Shown piece by piece: positions 1-12,342 of a stretch of DNA of 64,000 bases. Source of the DNA: Ifrita kowaldi (lineage: Eukaryota; Chordata; Aves; Passeriformes; Cinclosomatidae). The DNA is taken from assembly GCA_013398055.1 (NCBI GenBank), contig VZRS01001715.1:32234-96233 (forward strand). The letters run 5' to 3'. The notes below the pieces were generated by a model that saw only the letters and a list, made by a program, of their open reading frames with translations, was not told where the DNA came from and ran no database searches. The first letter of the stretch is position 1, and each line of letters starts with the position of its first letter. Position numbers and translations under genes: made by a program.

Positions 1-3000
1 GGTACCTCTCGGCTCCAGTAGCTGTTGCAGAGCCTCACTGCTGGGAACGAGCCACTGGAGGCAGACACGTTCTGGAACCGGCACTTGGTGTCTCTGAAAC
101 AACAGAGAAGGATTGGACCCACAGCCCTGAGCCGGGGCTGCCTGGAGCTGACAGGGCTTGGCTGTCTCAACCGAGGGCAGGACATGGGGAAGGGACAGAG
201 ACCATCCCAACAAAGACCATTCCCAGCCACCAACCCAGCTCGGGCATTCCCTCCCCTGACACAGGCACTGCAGTCCCATAGTCCTGCCGGGCTGCTCCTA
301 CCTCTTGTAAACACCTGGAGGCACCATGGTGGCCAAGAATTGCCCCGCAGCAGCCACGAACTCTGGAGAGAGGCTGGGGTCCAGGTGCTGCTGGTAACCT
401 GTGGGGCAGCAGTCAAGCTGGAGGGAAAAGGGGCCAAGCTCCCTCTCCTTCCCTACCCACCAGCTCCCCTGGTCCCCCTACCCCTGCTTCCAATACTCCA
501 TTGTCTGCCTACCCCTCACCTCGGTACTCCGGGACCTGTGTGCCCAGCAGGGTTGGCAGCCACTCATACAGAACAATGCTCTAGGGAACAGGGAAGCTGG
601 ATCAGGGTCAGAAACATGCAGGATGTTGGGGGTCCCAGCAGAGCTGGGGGGTCCCATCCCTCACCTGGAAAGTGGCGATGACCCTCTTGCGAGTGTGCTG
701 GAAGAGATCCTCATCGGACCAGGCAGGATGCTTCTGGGCCAGTGCTTTGGCCAGGTGGTTGTGGTACCGAAACCAGGCAATGCTCTCAGCCTGCAGGAAG
801 GGGTTCTCGTTCCCCCAGGCACTCCCCAGGTCTGCAAGAGCCACCATGACCATCAGCAGGGGATGTCACCACTGGGTCTAGCTTTGCCCATGGCTGGAGG
901 AGCACACCTAGCCCTGTGGATGCAGCCCAGTGTCCCCTTGTCCCCTTGCCCTTCCTTCCTCCCCAGGCAGACCAGCAACCTGAGCACGGGGCCCCCAGCA
1001 TGGACGAAGGGTTGGGCAGGTTAGGAATTAAAAGCAAGCTGAGCGAGTTTGTATCAGCAGCGGCCCTTTTTCCCAGAGGAGTTCGCTTGGGATCAGAGCT
1101 GGTTTCTGACATTGCCTCCTGGGCATGTGGCCTCTCGAGTTTCTGGTGTGTCCTTGCTGGGATGTCTTCACTGGGGCTCAAATCTTCCTCCCCCTTGGGA
1201 AACTGCCTGCTCTCCCACAGCCTCCTGACCCATGTGTGCTGCCTCCCTGCTTCTCCTGCCCTTTCCTGGGGTCCGCTCTGGGCTCAGCTCCAGGGACCTC
1301 CTGCTCCCCCTGCTCCCAATCAGGGATGAAAAACTGAATGCCACCATTACCGTAGATCCCTTGGGGACCACCCTGTCCCGTGGACGGATCCAGTGCCTTC
1401 CACATGGGAACCCTCCCGTCCGTCTGCCTCGGGAGGCTCCTGCTGGGCCCCGATGCCAGCTGTCCCCCTGAGAAGCTCCTCAGGGCATCGCTCCAGGAGT
1501 GCGAGGAGCCGTAGATGGAGCTGCCGTCCAGCCAGCCTGTCACCTCGTTGGTCTAGAGCAGGCACAGGGAATAGGCATTAAGAGGTGCCAGGATTTCCCT
1601 GGAAAGGTGTATAAAAGAGGTCTGGAAAGCCCTGGTCTGTCTCTTGTTCTTGCAAAGCAGTCTGTCTTAACCCTGTTTTAACAAGAGTTCTCAGGAACCA
1701 AACAAATACACAGACAATCTCTGTGCAAACTTCGGGAATTAGTACCAGGTAGAGGAAAAGACCAGGTCCAGGCTTTTCAAAAGTATGTTTGGGGTTGTTT
1801 TCTCCCCAGTTATTTTGACTATGCCCAGAAGCAGACATCTGTGAGTCCCTATGTAGGCTGGAATGAGACAAAATCCATCTCCTGGGAAACCGGGAACATC
1901 AGAGCTGACCTCGCAGCAGGAAGTCCCACTGTCCTGGCAGCGTGTTGAGTATATCCCTTGCCAAATGTTTGCATGGAAACATCCTTTTCATCCTGAAAAC
2001 ATGCTGGAGCTTCCATTTTTTTAAGCTTTTAAATGTTAATAAAAACATGACTTGCTAAACTGGTCTCTTGAGGGTTTGTCATGTGCAAGGTTCAGGGGGG
2101 TATTTCACTCTGGTGATTTTGGCTGGGAAGATCTCCAGCGCGAAAGAAATCTGAGGAACACAAGCAGAACAGCAAAATCCAGAGAAACCGGGGAAAAACC
2201 TGGATTTCTTTTCCAAAATTACTGAAATTCAGGGAAGCATTACAACTTTATGGTAGTACCAGCTCAGCTTTGTGATATATTATTAAAGATAGGACTTGGT
2301 GCCTAAAACAATGTGCAATAATTAACTGACCTAATTACCTTTTCTTTGTCCAGGAAGTGCTTTGACCTTGGGCAACCACTAGTGTTCCTCAGCGTGTGAC
2401 GTGGAGGTTGAATTTTGGGTTCATTTCATTGGTTCAAACACTTGAGAGATGTATATTTTTAGGGAAATAATGGTGGTCTCATTTTATTTCTGCAAATTAT
2501 CTTGGCTGCTACAGACCCCCATGGTGGGTGAAGAAGAATTTAGACGAAAGGCAAGGAGCAGAGGAGACCACACGTACCTGTTCCCTGGGATTGTTGGGGC
2601 TCTGCCCTGTCTCTGCTGCCCAGCGCATGCGCTGGAAGGGCAGGACCACATGTCCAGTGCCGGCAGGGTCAAACACTGGGTCTCCAGATGGGATGTAGAT
2701 GTTGAGGAACTCAGCAGGGCAGCCAGGTTTCTCTGTCTCCAGGATGTCCAAGAGCACATGGAAACCTGACAGAGACCAAAGCATGGTCAGCAGCTGCGAG
2801 GACTGTCCCCAGCACCTGGAGCAGGACATCGGGGTGGGCAGCTGTAGGTGGGCCGAGGGGACCACCATGTGCAGCAAGGGTGATCAAGGCCAGGTTGAAC
2901 AGGGCTTAAAGACATCTGGCCTAGTGGGGAAAGATGACCATTGAGGTCCCTTCCAAACCAAACATTCTGGGATTTTATGATTTCCCAGAGACACACATCT

Positions 3001-5970
3001 CTGGGCCTGGAGACCTAAGACCCCAATGAGCTCCTGGCAGACAGAAAAAACTGCTCCAACTTACAGCAGTTCAGCCCAGCACAGCTCTTATCAGACCTGT
3101 CCGGTGCTTTTGCCATGGGGCAACTCCACTGCTAAAACAAATGAGGAAGTTCCCAACTGACAAATATCAGCACTTGGATCAACTGGCAAAGGTCACCAAA
3201 AATCCACACAAACTCTCCTGGCTGGACAGTGCTGTGGTACAGTAGTACCCAAGGCTTTGTGGGACTGATATCCACATGGGGGTCTGCTATGGAGGGCTGG
3301 GTGAGGAGCACTCCGATGCATGGCCTTGGGTGTGTGAGAAACCAACACTTTTCCACTCAAACCACCATTTTTCCAGTCAGTGTCAGGCCCCAGGTCTTAC
3401 CGAAGAAGACAGCCAGGACGGTTGTGTTCCTGCGGGAGGGCAGCCCCGAGGGTCCCCGCGCCACCGCATTGCTGAGCTGGCGAGCGTTGGGCACGTGGGG
3501 CTCCTGCAGTGCCTGGTAGACGCCGTCGGCATAGTTGGCTGGCAGGAGACGCAGCAGCCTGGCCCCTGCGGCACCGAAAAACATGGAATGGGTTCTGTGG
3601 TACCCAGTGGGAGGCACAGCCATAGTGGGATACACAGATATGTGTGCAGGTCCCAGAAGAGGGTCAGAGGATAGCATAGGTTCTTAGAGTGGCCCAGAAC
3701 ATGCAAGTTTTGGTGTCATCACCCAAAACTTCTTGCAACACTGGGATCAGTCCTCTTAAAACCAGGAGGGAACCTCCATCCTCCATCTTCCTCTCTTCCA
3801 CTTGTCCTTCTCTTGTCTATGTGCATCCCTGTTGCCTCCTGGAGGTCAGGGGTGGTGCTCCAGTGGGTAACTGGAGTGATGCTGATGTTCCATGCTGACT
3901 GTGCAATCCTACACGTGTGTGGTGTTTGCCAGCACCACAGGGAATAGGAAAGGGAACAGGCAGAGAGGCAGCGAGACAAGTGCAAAGAGGAGAGAGAAAC
4001 ACCCTGACTTTGCATGCACTGCTGGTCCCAAAACTGAAAAGCCCAGAGGCAGGAGGTCATTTCTCACCAGCTTGTCACCAGTGTGGTGGGCTCCATTTGC
4101 TGGAGCTCCCCAGAGCTGGGGGAAATCCTGAATTCCTGCCTTAGTTTGTGGCTTAGTTTCCATATGTTGGTTTCCAAAAGTTAAGGTCTGACCCGTTTTC
4201 TCTACAAGAGGAAGACCTGGTCTGCCAGGGCTGGTTTTCCCTGGCAGGCTTTGGTGTTACCGAAGGGCTGGTGACACACGTCATGTGGGAGAGCCCTCTG
4301 GACTCAGAGGAAGCTGTGCAGCTGCCACTGCACCTTGTGCCACTGTGTCACCAGAGCAGTGGCCAGCCTGGGCTGCCAGAAATGAGGATGCAGAAGCTTC
4401 AGTGTTTTAGATAAGATCCTGCCTGATCTGTCCTGGTCCCTGGCTCAGGGATATCTGGAGTTGAGCCCAGATGGGCTGGCTGTAGGCATGAGGAAGCAGT
4501 TCACCACTGGCAGAGGGAAATCCCGAATGCCTCTCCCAGTACCGACCAGTACATGGTATCAGCTCTGTGCAGGGCAGAAAATCAATAGGTTCAGCATTCC
4601 TGGACCATGAACTCTTCCACCTTGTGTTGAATCCTGGTTGAACTGCATGCTGATTTTGGCTAAAGATGGTTTTTTGCAGCACTGGGATCCCTGACCATCA
4701 CAGAAACACCTGCTGAAAAGAGCTGGGCCCTCCCTGCCTTGGATATTCTAAGTGATCTCACAAAGGCACAGCTTTGCTCTGGGACAGATCCAACACCAGC
4801 ATGATCTGCAGATTGTGCCTGGGCAGCAGCTAAAGGTGGCAATGCCCAGACACGGGCTGCCTGGTCCCTCCACACTTCTCTGTCAGGGCTCTCAGGTGCT
4901 TCTAGGGTCTAGAGGTCTAGCTTCAGTGGTCTGAGGGCCGTGGGAGGTGGCACTGTCTGCTCACCTGCCTGGTTCAGGCTCAGGTCAGAAAGGTTTCTGT
5001 CTCAGCCACAAAGCCAGCCAGATGCACAAGGGGCAGCTCACCTCGCCCCATCCCACCATTTCTGTCCCCAGACCTGGCACTCACCCACAGAGCCATGGCT
5101 GTGGTGCAGCAGGTTGTTGTACCAGCCGTCGTAGCGCTGGACCTCCCAGGAGATGCTCTCCTGGGTTCCTGGAAGAGATAGGACCCACTTGGTGAGCAGC
5201 AAGAAAAAATCATGAAACAAGCATCACCACTAGAGAGTTATATTTATACTGTGATCTTTTCCCATATTCTTTCTGCAGCTTCCCAAATATGCAGTTTTTT
5301 AGACAAGTTTTGCAGTACTTTTGAGGGACAATAGCTAAAATTAGAAATTTGTGCTTGTGATCCTGATGTCCCCAGATCAATTTGTGGCCACCACCAGTCT
5401 GATCCCAAAAGACATTCCTTTTCTCTTTCTCTCTCACTTGATCAGAAACATCCCCCTACTTCTGACTCCTACAATGTCCACATGAGCCAAGGAAAGATCT
5501 TGGCTCTGGAGTTGCACTTTTGTGTCAGCATCAGCCTTATTTCCTTCGTGTTAATTTTTATTGCTTTTACTTTTACTTTTTACTTTGCTAATACTAGCAA
5601 AGACTTCCAGTTCCTGCTTACAAGCTGTGTATTCATCTCAGCTGCAGTAGGGCAGTCTGTCAACCTGCATTTGGCTCCAATTTTTTCTTATCTCCTCACA
5701 AACTGCATCATAGAATCATATATCATAGAATTTGGGTTGGAAGGCACCATGAACACCTGGTTCCATTTACCCTGCCATGCCATTCACACTTTCCACTAGA
5801 TCAAGTTGCTCTGATATGATGCCCTGTGGGTCAGAGGAAATTCCCCGGAGGGGCATCAGCTACCCAGGATCTCCCCTTGGGTTCCCTTCCCCGAAATCAC
5901 ACTTACTCCCCAGGGTCCATGTCCCCACCAGAACCACAACCAAACTCAACATCAGTGCTGCAGGTTGCAT
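1..5970 (-). CDS. DUOX2: DUOX2, dual oxidase, N-terminal part (partial, runs off left edge)
   Basis: Dual oxidases are membrane NADPH oxidases with an extracellular peroxidase-like domain; they release H2O2 at epithelial surfaces and in thyroid. Nine coding exons are visible on the minus strand: 5970-5907, 5168-5085, 3565-3401, 2765-2578, 1552-1351, 831-665, 580-520, 398-302 and 93-1 (cut). All have AG/GT borders and phases join without a stop, giving about 373 residues. Exon 1 encodes a signal peptide (MQPAALMLSLVVVLVGTW). The peroxidase-like domain follows, with SWEVQRYDGWYNN, LPANYADGVYQ, GCPAEFLNI, VTGWLDGSSIYGSSHSWSDA, WFRYHN and RKRVIATFQ, all typical of vertebrate DUOX. The EF-hands, transmembrane helices and oxidase domain lie beyond the window. 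The choice of DUOX2 over DUOX1 is inferred from its DUOXA2 neighbour, as in mammals. The start ATG is the only one before the signal peptide and lies 28 nt inside its exon. Confidence 0.93.
2884..2990 (+). repeat. CR1 3'-end fragment in DUOX2 intron 3
   Basis: Shows the conserved CR1 end: CAAGGCCAGGTTGAACAGGGC, GAGGTCCCTTCCAA and the terminal ATTCTGGGATTTTATGATT. About 100 bp, severely 5'-truncated. Confidence 0.7.
5708..5830 (-). repeat. CR1 3'-end fragment
   Basis: Contains TCATAGAAT repeats followed by the complement of the usual CR1 tail (TTGGGTTGGAAGG...). Truncated copy just upstream of DUOX2 exon 2, in intron 1 of the coding sequence. Confidence 0.65.
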
Positions 5971-5998
5971 CAGCCAGTGGGTCTTTGGAAGCAGCGAC
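5971..5998 (-). other. DUOX2: 5' UTR part of the first coding exon of DUOX2
   Basis: Upstream of the ATG at 5970 the minus strand shows a strong acceptor: a long C/T-rich tract (complement of 6003-6032) followed by TTTGCAG ending at 5999. The coding exon therefore begins at 5998 with 28 nt of leader. At least one non-coding exon must lie further upstream; the best candidate is at 9557. Confidence 0.7.
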
Positions 5999-8780
5999 CT
6001 GCAAATGGAGAGGAGAGGGAGGGAGCTGGAGGTGGGCTGCTCCCCGAGGCTGGAAACATGCACAGACCAAAATCTCAGCTCCTTTTTGTGGTTTCTGCTG
6101 CTGGGTAAAACCCCCCTGCTGCCACCATCCATCAGCAGTGTCTCCTGATTTGGGCTGTGGGAAGTTGGCAGGGGTCATGCGAGACCCTGTCGCCTCAGGA
6201 AAGTTCCGTCAGGATGTGTCAGCTGACCTGAGAACACCTTCCTGCTGGAGCAGGACCAGTGGCCCTGCCTCGGGGTATCCCAGTTACAGACTCACAGCTC
6301 ATCATCCAGTTGTGCCTGCTGTTACAGAAAGCCCTTCATTACAGAAACAGGCACATTTCAGCTGGAAATCTTTCTGGCATTGACCCATCCAGCTGTGAAC
6401 ATGATGGAAAAGCCTCAGCACGCGGTCAGACGTCCCAAAGTATGCGAGTACTGCAGGCAAGACAACTTGATCCCCTCTGAGCTAACCTGATTGCCATCCC
6501 TCCTGACCAGCCTTTCTCATGATGCTTTACCACTTCCCTTTCCACAAAAGCCCTGCATCCAGAGCAGATTTCAGCACTGGGAGCTGAACCTTTAAAATCC
6601 CAGGCAACACCTGGCAGAAGAGAGGGATTCCCAGCCCTGAACTGTGCTTTAGAGCCACGAATGTGACAATGCCATGCATAGAAATGCCAAACCTGAATTT
6701 AACTTCAAGATGGGGTTTTCCACTAAACATGGCTCTTTGTCCCTGTCTCAGTGCATATCCAAAGATCAGTGCGATTTCAGAAGAGCTGTGCTGCCAAGAG
6801 ATGCAGCAACCCACAGGTTTCAACTTTTCCTACACCACTTTGTCACATCTAAAGTGATTATTTTAATTTTTTTCATTATTTTAATTAAAACTTAAAGAAA
6901 CTCTGTGTTTGGAAAGGCTCACACATTACCAGCAACTCTGTAGATTTTATTTCGGGTTTACTGAGAATTGCTGTCGGATATTTCACCTATAGCTCCCAGT
7001 GGTGCAAACTGCAAAACATGAGTTCATGTCGCACTGTCTGCTCGGAAAACAAAATGGTCTGAGACTTAAATATTATCATTTGCACTCACACTAATTACAT
7101 TCATCACTTTAAACACTCATCACCAGGCTGTCAGCAGAGCATGTAAGCTGTGGTCAGTCCTTCTACCAGAGATCCCTGTACTTTTGGTCTTTTGCACTAG
7201 AAAATAAGTTATATCTGAAGAAGTGACATTTCCATGCTCCTTCACCATCACAACAGCTCTTCCACCCCACATCCTTTCCATCCCACAGCCCTGTGCTCAG
7301 TGTGGTCTGGTGGATGTGAGGTTTGCATTGTGCAGCTGGTGGGAACTAGAGGCTCCGTGAGCCCCATCCCATACAAAGAACATGAAAGTTTGGCTTACGG
7401 TGACACACAGAGATGCCTGTGACCTCTGGCACAAGTGGCAGAGCCCTGTCCCATCATCACATGGGACTCTCCTGCCTGAAAGCTCTCCCCGTTGAAACAT
7501 CCCCTTCCCTGAGCATCGGCAGCAGTTGTGGCTGACTTGTGCACAGAGGTCCACGTGGCCTCCTGTGCTGTGGGAAGGGAGACCCCAGAGACACAGCTGA
7601 CTCAAAATGGACAGAGTTGCAACCCCCATCCAGAGTGAAGTCTGAAGGTGCCACAGAAGTGGCTCAGGAGACACGGAGCAAAGCCAAGGCTCAAAGCACA
7701 TCACCACAGCAACAGCACAGATTGTCTCCCCCTTCCCCCTGGGTCTTCTCACGGAGTTCCAGCAGAACAAGTGTTTTAAAATTCCTTCTGTCAGTGAGCA
7801 CACCTCCCTTTTCCTTAGGTATGGGAATTGCTCTTGTCCCAAGCCATGAGATGAGATGCCAGTTCTCATGAACCCTTTATGTCCCTGTGCCCCAGAAATT
7901 AAAATTCACTTTTTGCCTTGTCAATCCAAGACTCTGAAGGTTTTCCAGTCTGGATCATGGCCAGTGTGATAGAGTAACAGTGATGATCTTGCAGACTGAC
8001 CTTGGAAGCCCATGGTGCAGCTTGCTGAGGAAAAGCTTGCCAAGTGTGGATTATTTCCACAGCCTTGTCAAGTTTTCCAGGAATATCGCAATGATGGGCC
8101 ATCCAGACTCTTCTTTTCCACAGATTCCCCGTGCCATCTTTGGAAACTCATTCCCTCCCTCTGCATATAGTGAAATAAAGCTTGTCAGCCTTGTCTTCTC
8201 CCATCAGAGAGGATCCCTGTACCCTGTCAAAGCCTGGAGTTTCACACCCCTCCAAAAACTGTATGTCAGATAGTGCAAACACACAGCTTCCCACAGAGCA
8301 AGGATCTCTTGTTCCACCTGATTCCAGCAGATTTGGCTCCCCTAAAGTTAGGGCTTCAGCCTCCAAAAGTCTCCTGGGCTCTCCCCAGAGCCACAGGTCA
8401 CCTGGGATTGTGGAAAACACCATCATCATGTGAGAGAGCATCAGCCCCACGGCAGAACCTAAGTGTGGTCACACAGAGGACAGCAGATGCAAGGCATTCC
8501 AGAAGCCTGGAGCCTGATCCCTGTGGTCCTTGTGAGTGCCAGTTAATTTCTATCTCTTCCCAGTGCTGGTGGGACACACTTGGGGGCTGCCGCCTTTCCC
8601 CACCCACCAGTCAGTCTTAGGATTTCAGGACAGGCTACATCTCCCCAGCCTTGGATCCTAGACATGTGCACACACCATGGACAATGTGCCCACAGGGACG
8701 AGTGGTGTCTCCATCTTCCCCCTGAGGCCGGATGCCCCAGTGTCCCAGAGCATAGCAGAGACTCTGTTCCCTGGAGGAAC
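5999..8780. other. Presumed DUOX2 first intron, distal part; no gene seen
   Basis: No open frame resembles a known protein and no consistent exon was found. The stretch is ordinary mixed-composition sequence with an AT-rich patch near 6855-6900. It is probably intronic if the DUOX2 leader exon lies near 9557. Confidence 0.5.
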
Positions 8781-8784
8781 ATGA

Positions 8785-9545
8785 GGGGTCTCTGCCTGTG
8801 CCGGCGGCGTCCTGTCCCCGCGCAGGGACACGCTCTGTCCCGTGCCTGCTCCCTCACCGGCAGGAATGTGCGTGGCTCCACTGCACCCTGCAGGTGAGGA
8901 CACGCACGGCCCCGTCTCACCGTCCTCACACATCACCCGGAGCCCTCCAGCCCTCGAGATGGGCGGTGACGTGGGGACATGACCCGAGCCCTTCCATCCC
9001 CCGGGCACGGCCCCTTCCCAACGTGTCCCCACAGCAGGAGAAAGCGGGAGCAGCACCAGCCGCTGTCCCCTCCAGAAGTGACAACAGACACTCCCGCAGG
9101 TAACAGCATGCGTGGCCCTGGTTACTGCGTCCCTGGGCGGGGCGGGGGGGTCACGCGGGCTCGCGGCCCCGCAGCTTCCACGCAAGTGAGAACACGCGTG
9201 GCCCCGATCCCGCGGAGCCACTCCACGCACGCAGGCAGAGACACGCGTGGCCTCGGTCCCCCAGACATCCTTCCAAGTGTGGACACGCGTGGCCCTCAAA
9301 CACACCCCCAACGGGGAACGCGAGTGTCCCTGATCCCTCAGTTCTCCCCGCAAGCAAGCCCATGCGTATTCCCAGCCCTTCTATCTCCCTTTTCTCCACG
9401 CGAGCGGGGAGACGCGTATCCTCGATTCCTTCAAGTCCCCACGCAGACAGCTACACGCGTGTCCCGATCCCCCTCTTAGGCAGCGACACGCGTGTCCCCG
9501 GTCCCCCGTGAGCGCTGTCCCCCCGAGGTGTGCCACGCGTGTGGC
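8785..9545. repeat. Degenerate CpG-rich minisatellite with ACGCGT core
   Basis: ACGCGT occurs at 9194, 9243, 9285, 9412, 9455, 9488 and 9535, usually inside ACACGCGTG(G/T)CCC. Further decayed units (ACACGCACGG, ACGCTCTGTCCC, ACGCGAGTGTCCC) extend left to about 8800. Spacing is mostly 33-49 bp, with one long gap where a unit has decayed to AACGCGAGTG. It abuts the CpG-rich DUOX2/DUOXA2 promoter and would lie within DUOX2 intron 1. Confidence 0.75.
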
Positions 9546-9556
9546 GGCGGCCTCAC

Positions 9557-9640
9557 CTGCGTGCGGCGCGGCGGGAGTGCGGCGGGGCGGGCGGTGCCGC
9601 GGGTTACATACAGCCCGCGCCGCCGGCGCCGCCTATAAGA
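9557..9640. promoter_or_regulatory. Divergent DUOX2/DUOXA2 promoter with TATA box
   Basis: A GC-rich, CpG-rich core contains CCTATAAGAG (TATAAGA at 9634-9640) for the plus strand. On the minus strand a strong splice donor, CGCAG|GTGAGG, ends a presumed DUOX2 leader exon at 9557, and a weak TATA-like ATGTAA lies at 9603-9609 (complement). The plus leader has its own donor at 9738. Two outward-facing first exons within about 100 bp fit the head-to-head DUOX/DUOXA arrangement known in vertebrates. Transcription start sites are inferred, not observed. Confidence 0.55.
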
Positions 9641-9663
9641 GCGCGGTGCGGGACGGAGCCGCC

Positions 9664-9676
9664 CGAGCCGCCGCCC

Positions 9677-9707
<31 letters not shown>

Positions 9708-9737
9708 GAGCAGGAGCAGGAGCAGGTGCAGGTGCAG
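9664..9737 (+). other. DUOXA2: Candidate non-coding first exon of DUOXA2, with (CAG)9
   Basis: It begins about 25-30 bp after the TATA box and ends at a good donor, CAG|GTAGGT, at 9737/9738. It contains nine CAG triplets (9678-9704) followed by GAG/CAG/GTGCAG variants. It has no ATG, so it would be untranslated leader. The assignment rests on position; it has not been tested by transcript data. Confidence 0.5.
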
Positions 9738-10837
9738 GTAGGTGGTAGGTGGTGGGTGGTGTGAGGGACGGGCCCCCGCCGCCCGCCCCAGCGCCTCTCT
9801 TTGCGAGCGGCCCCCGGCGCTGCCCGCCGCGCTCCGGGGGTCCCGGCTCGCAGGGACCGCGAGGGGAGGATGCTTCTCATCTGGAGCTAACCCTCGGTTT
9901 CTTCTATTCCACCCTGTTACAGGGTCAGGAAAGTGCAGCGAGGTTGCCCCCTCGCTCCTCCTTCTCCACCTGCGAATTGCAGCTCTGATGATTCAGTTTC
10001 CAGGGGACAGGATTTCTCTTTTTCCTAGGGAAAATACGAACCTGCAGCCCTGAGCAATCCAGCTAGGATTGCTGCTGGCTCTGCCACCGTGAGTTTTTGG
10101 CTGAGCATTTAAAAAAATCCTTTTATCTCGATTCATTCTGGAGCAGGGAAATGGAGTTTCTGTAAGGAGAAACTTCTGGGGTTTGGGCAAACTTTCTGCC
10201 TCCTTTGTCCTTCTCTCCTCCAAGTCCAGAATATTTTAAAACACAAGATAATGTGTCTGTTTGTGCTGAATTGCTGACCCTTCCTTGAAGATGTTTCCAG
10301 TTTCCACCCCCCTCCATACACTGTGACAGAGGGAACCGCAGGGGCTCTAAGGTCACAGCAGTGCTTCAGTGTGGAGGATGCATTCCAAGGTGCAACAAGC
10401 TCGGTTTCTCCTCCTGTGAACTGTAGGCAAAACTTTTCCACTTGAAAGCTGCAAAAATGCCAAAGAGCTGGTCTTCTGTGAAGGGCAATCAAGGAAGAAA
10501 GATGGTCAGGCAGCAAAAGAGTTGTTTCCCTGGAAATTCTCTATAAAACAAGTCCCAGAAGTTGCAAAGTGTACAGAAATGTAGACATCCCTTGGGGTTG
10601 GTTGAAAGTTAAATTTAGATTTAACAAGGCAGCATTCTCCATGTTATGTTCTGGTTTTTAATTTTTTAAGCTGTGAAGAGTTGCATTTTGGTGAATACGG
10701 ACTTGGAAATCTTTCCTTGCTTCATTGTACCTCATAGGAAATTTGGGCAAAGATACCAGGAAAAAAGTGGAATTCAAGCCATTAAGATTTAATTTGTCCT
10801 AGGTTAAACTGCTCATTTATTTCTTTTCTTGCAGCAG

Positions 10838-10910
10838 CGTGGACTCTTCTGTGGGCACTTTTGCTGGATTTCGGTAGCATCGGGAATCAGCTACAGCTCC
10901 TGCTTGCCAG
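10838..10910 (+). other. Possible second leader exon of DUOXA2
   Basis: A strong acceptor (TTTCTTTTCTTGCAGCAG) and a donor (TTGCCAG|GTAATC) bracket 73 bp between the presumed first exon and the coding exon. This is a splice-site-only prediction; it could be alternative or spurious. Confidence 0.3.
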
Positions 10911-12342
10911 GTAATCATAGCACTTGAAGGCTGCCCGTCTCCGGGTTTGGCTTTCCAAGAAAATAACCCAAAGCTCTTACAGCAAAATAGTCCCAAAGAA
11001 GATTTGTAGGAGCACACGACAGCTCTGTTAGTCTGGAGCAGAGACAAGATAAATTCAGGTGCAGATCTGTTGTAAAATCCCAGTCTCTGTTAAACTCTTT
11101 GCTGTTATTATCTGGGTTACTGGACAGAAAATTATTCTCAAATCAAATATTGCTATATGAATTGAAAAGCAATTCAGCTGTCCAAGCAAACTCTTTTATG
11201 ATAGCTGTTGTGATCCCCACTCACTTCTAGGGATTTGGGACCATTTTTTTGTGGCTGAAGTGCTCTGGGTTGGATCTTACCTAAACATATGAGTAATACT
11301 CTTCTCAGAAAATGAGCATAAAATCACCTCCTCCCTACGGGGACAGAATAAAATGCTGTTTGGTCTTGAATCAAATCAGCTCTGGCATTGCCTGACTTTA
11401 ACAACCATCCCGGGGCAGTTACATGCAGAGAGGCTATTAAATAAGCAAAACAGGAGGACTAAGCATATTATCAATTTTATTAGAAAAGATCCAACTCAGG
11501 CGCAGGAAGAAGGTGTGTAATTGCTGGAACTGGAGGGTCAGAGGAAGTTCAAAGTCATCTGTGGGAATGACACACCTTTTCATCCTATATAATTCAGCTT
11601 CCTTCAGCCTTGAGATGTGCTCCCAGAGTTTGTATGTTCTTTGGACCCTCATCCTGGGACTAGGGGCTGCTTCTGGCCCCTCCAGACCAAGTGCAGGACC
11701 AATCCTCCCTCTTCCTCCTTCACCAGACCAGCAGCTCTTGGGGAAAAGCTTCTTGGAGGAAATGGGCAGGAGTGGGAGCAGTGGGCTTTGTTCCACTTGG
11801 CACTGCTGGCCCTTGGCTGGGAATAATTTTGCTATTGCAAAATCCATGTTTTCAGTGGTTCCTTGTAATTTTGAAGGAAAACGCTTCTGCAGTGGTCACT
11901 GGCTTGGGCACTTCCCCTAAGGGTTCACCCCAAAGCGGAAAGCCCTGGCTGCACCTGCTGGAGGGAAAGACCCAGCCCTGTCCAGGCAAGAGCTGCTCAA
12001 CAGGTTCCTGCTCTGGGGCTGCTCCTCACACTGCAGCAGTTCAGGGGCTCGTGGTTCCTTGGGCTGCCACAGTCCCTCGGGCTGCTGGAGCCCTGCCCCA
12101 GGCACCTCCTCTTCTCCACTGAGGGCTTTTGGGTGGCATGTTCTCTGCTGGGGAGTATTCCATCTGCCTGCTTGCTTGCAGCGTCACATTTCCTTGTCCC
12201 TCTGGGGACTCTTTAGGTGAACCTCCCTCAGCTGGTTGTTCCAGAACTGAGCCATCACGAGCTGGAGGCATCCAGGCAGGGCAGGGCAGCGCAGGGTCCC
12301 TGCTGTGACCACTCCTCTCCCACAGGCTTCTGGAGGTGCAGG

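Noticed and set aside
8785..9545. Regularly spaced ACGCGT units looked like a CRISPR-type array
   Set aside because: Spacers are of unequal length and similar to each other, units are degenerate, and the context is a vertebrate CpG-rich promoter. It is a minisatellite.
9530..9748. Poly-Ala/poly-Ser frames over the CAG run
   Set aside because: Triplet repeat and GC-rich leader give open frames in all phases; no splice logic or similarity supports coding.
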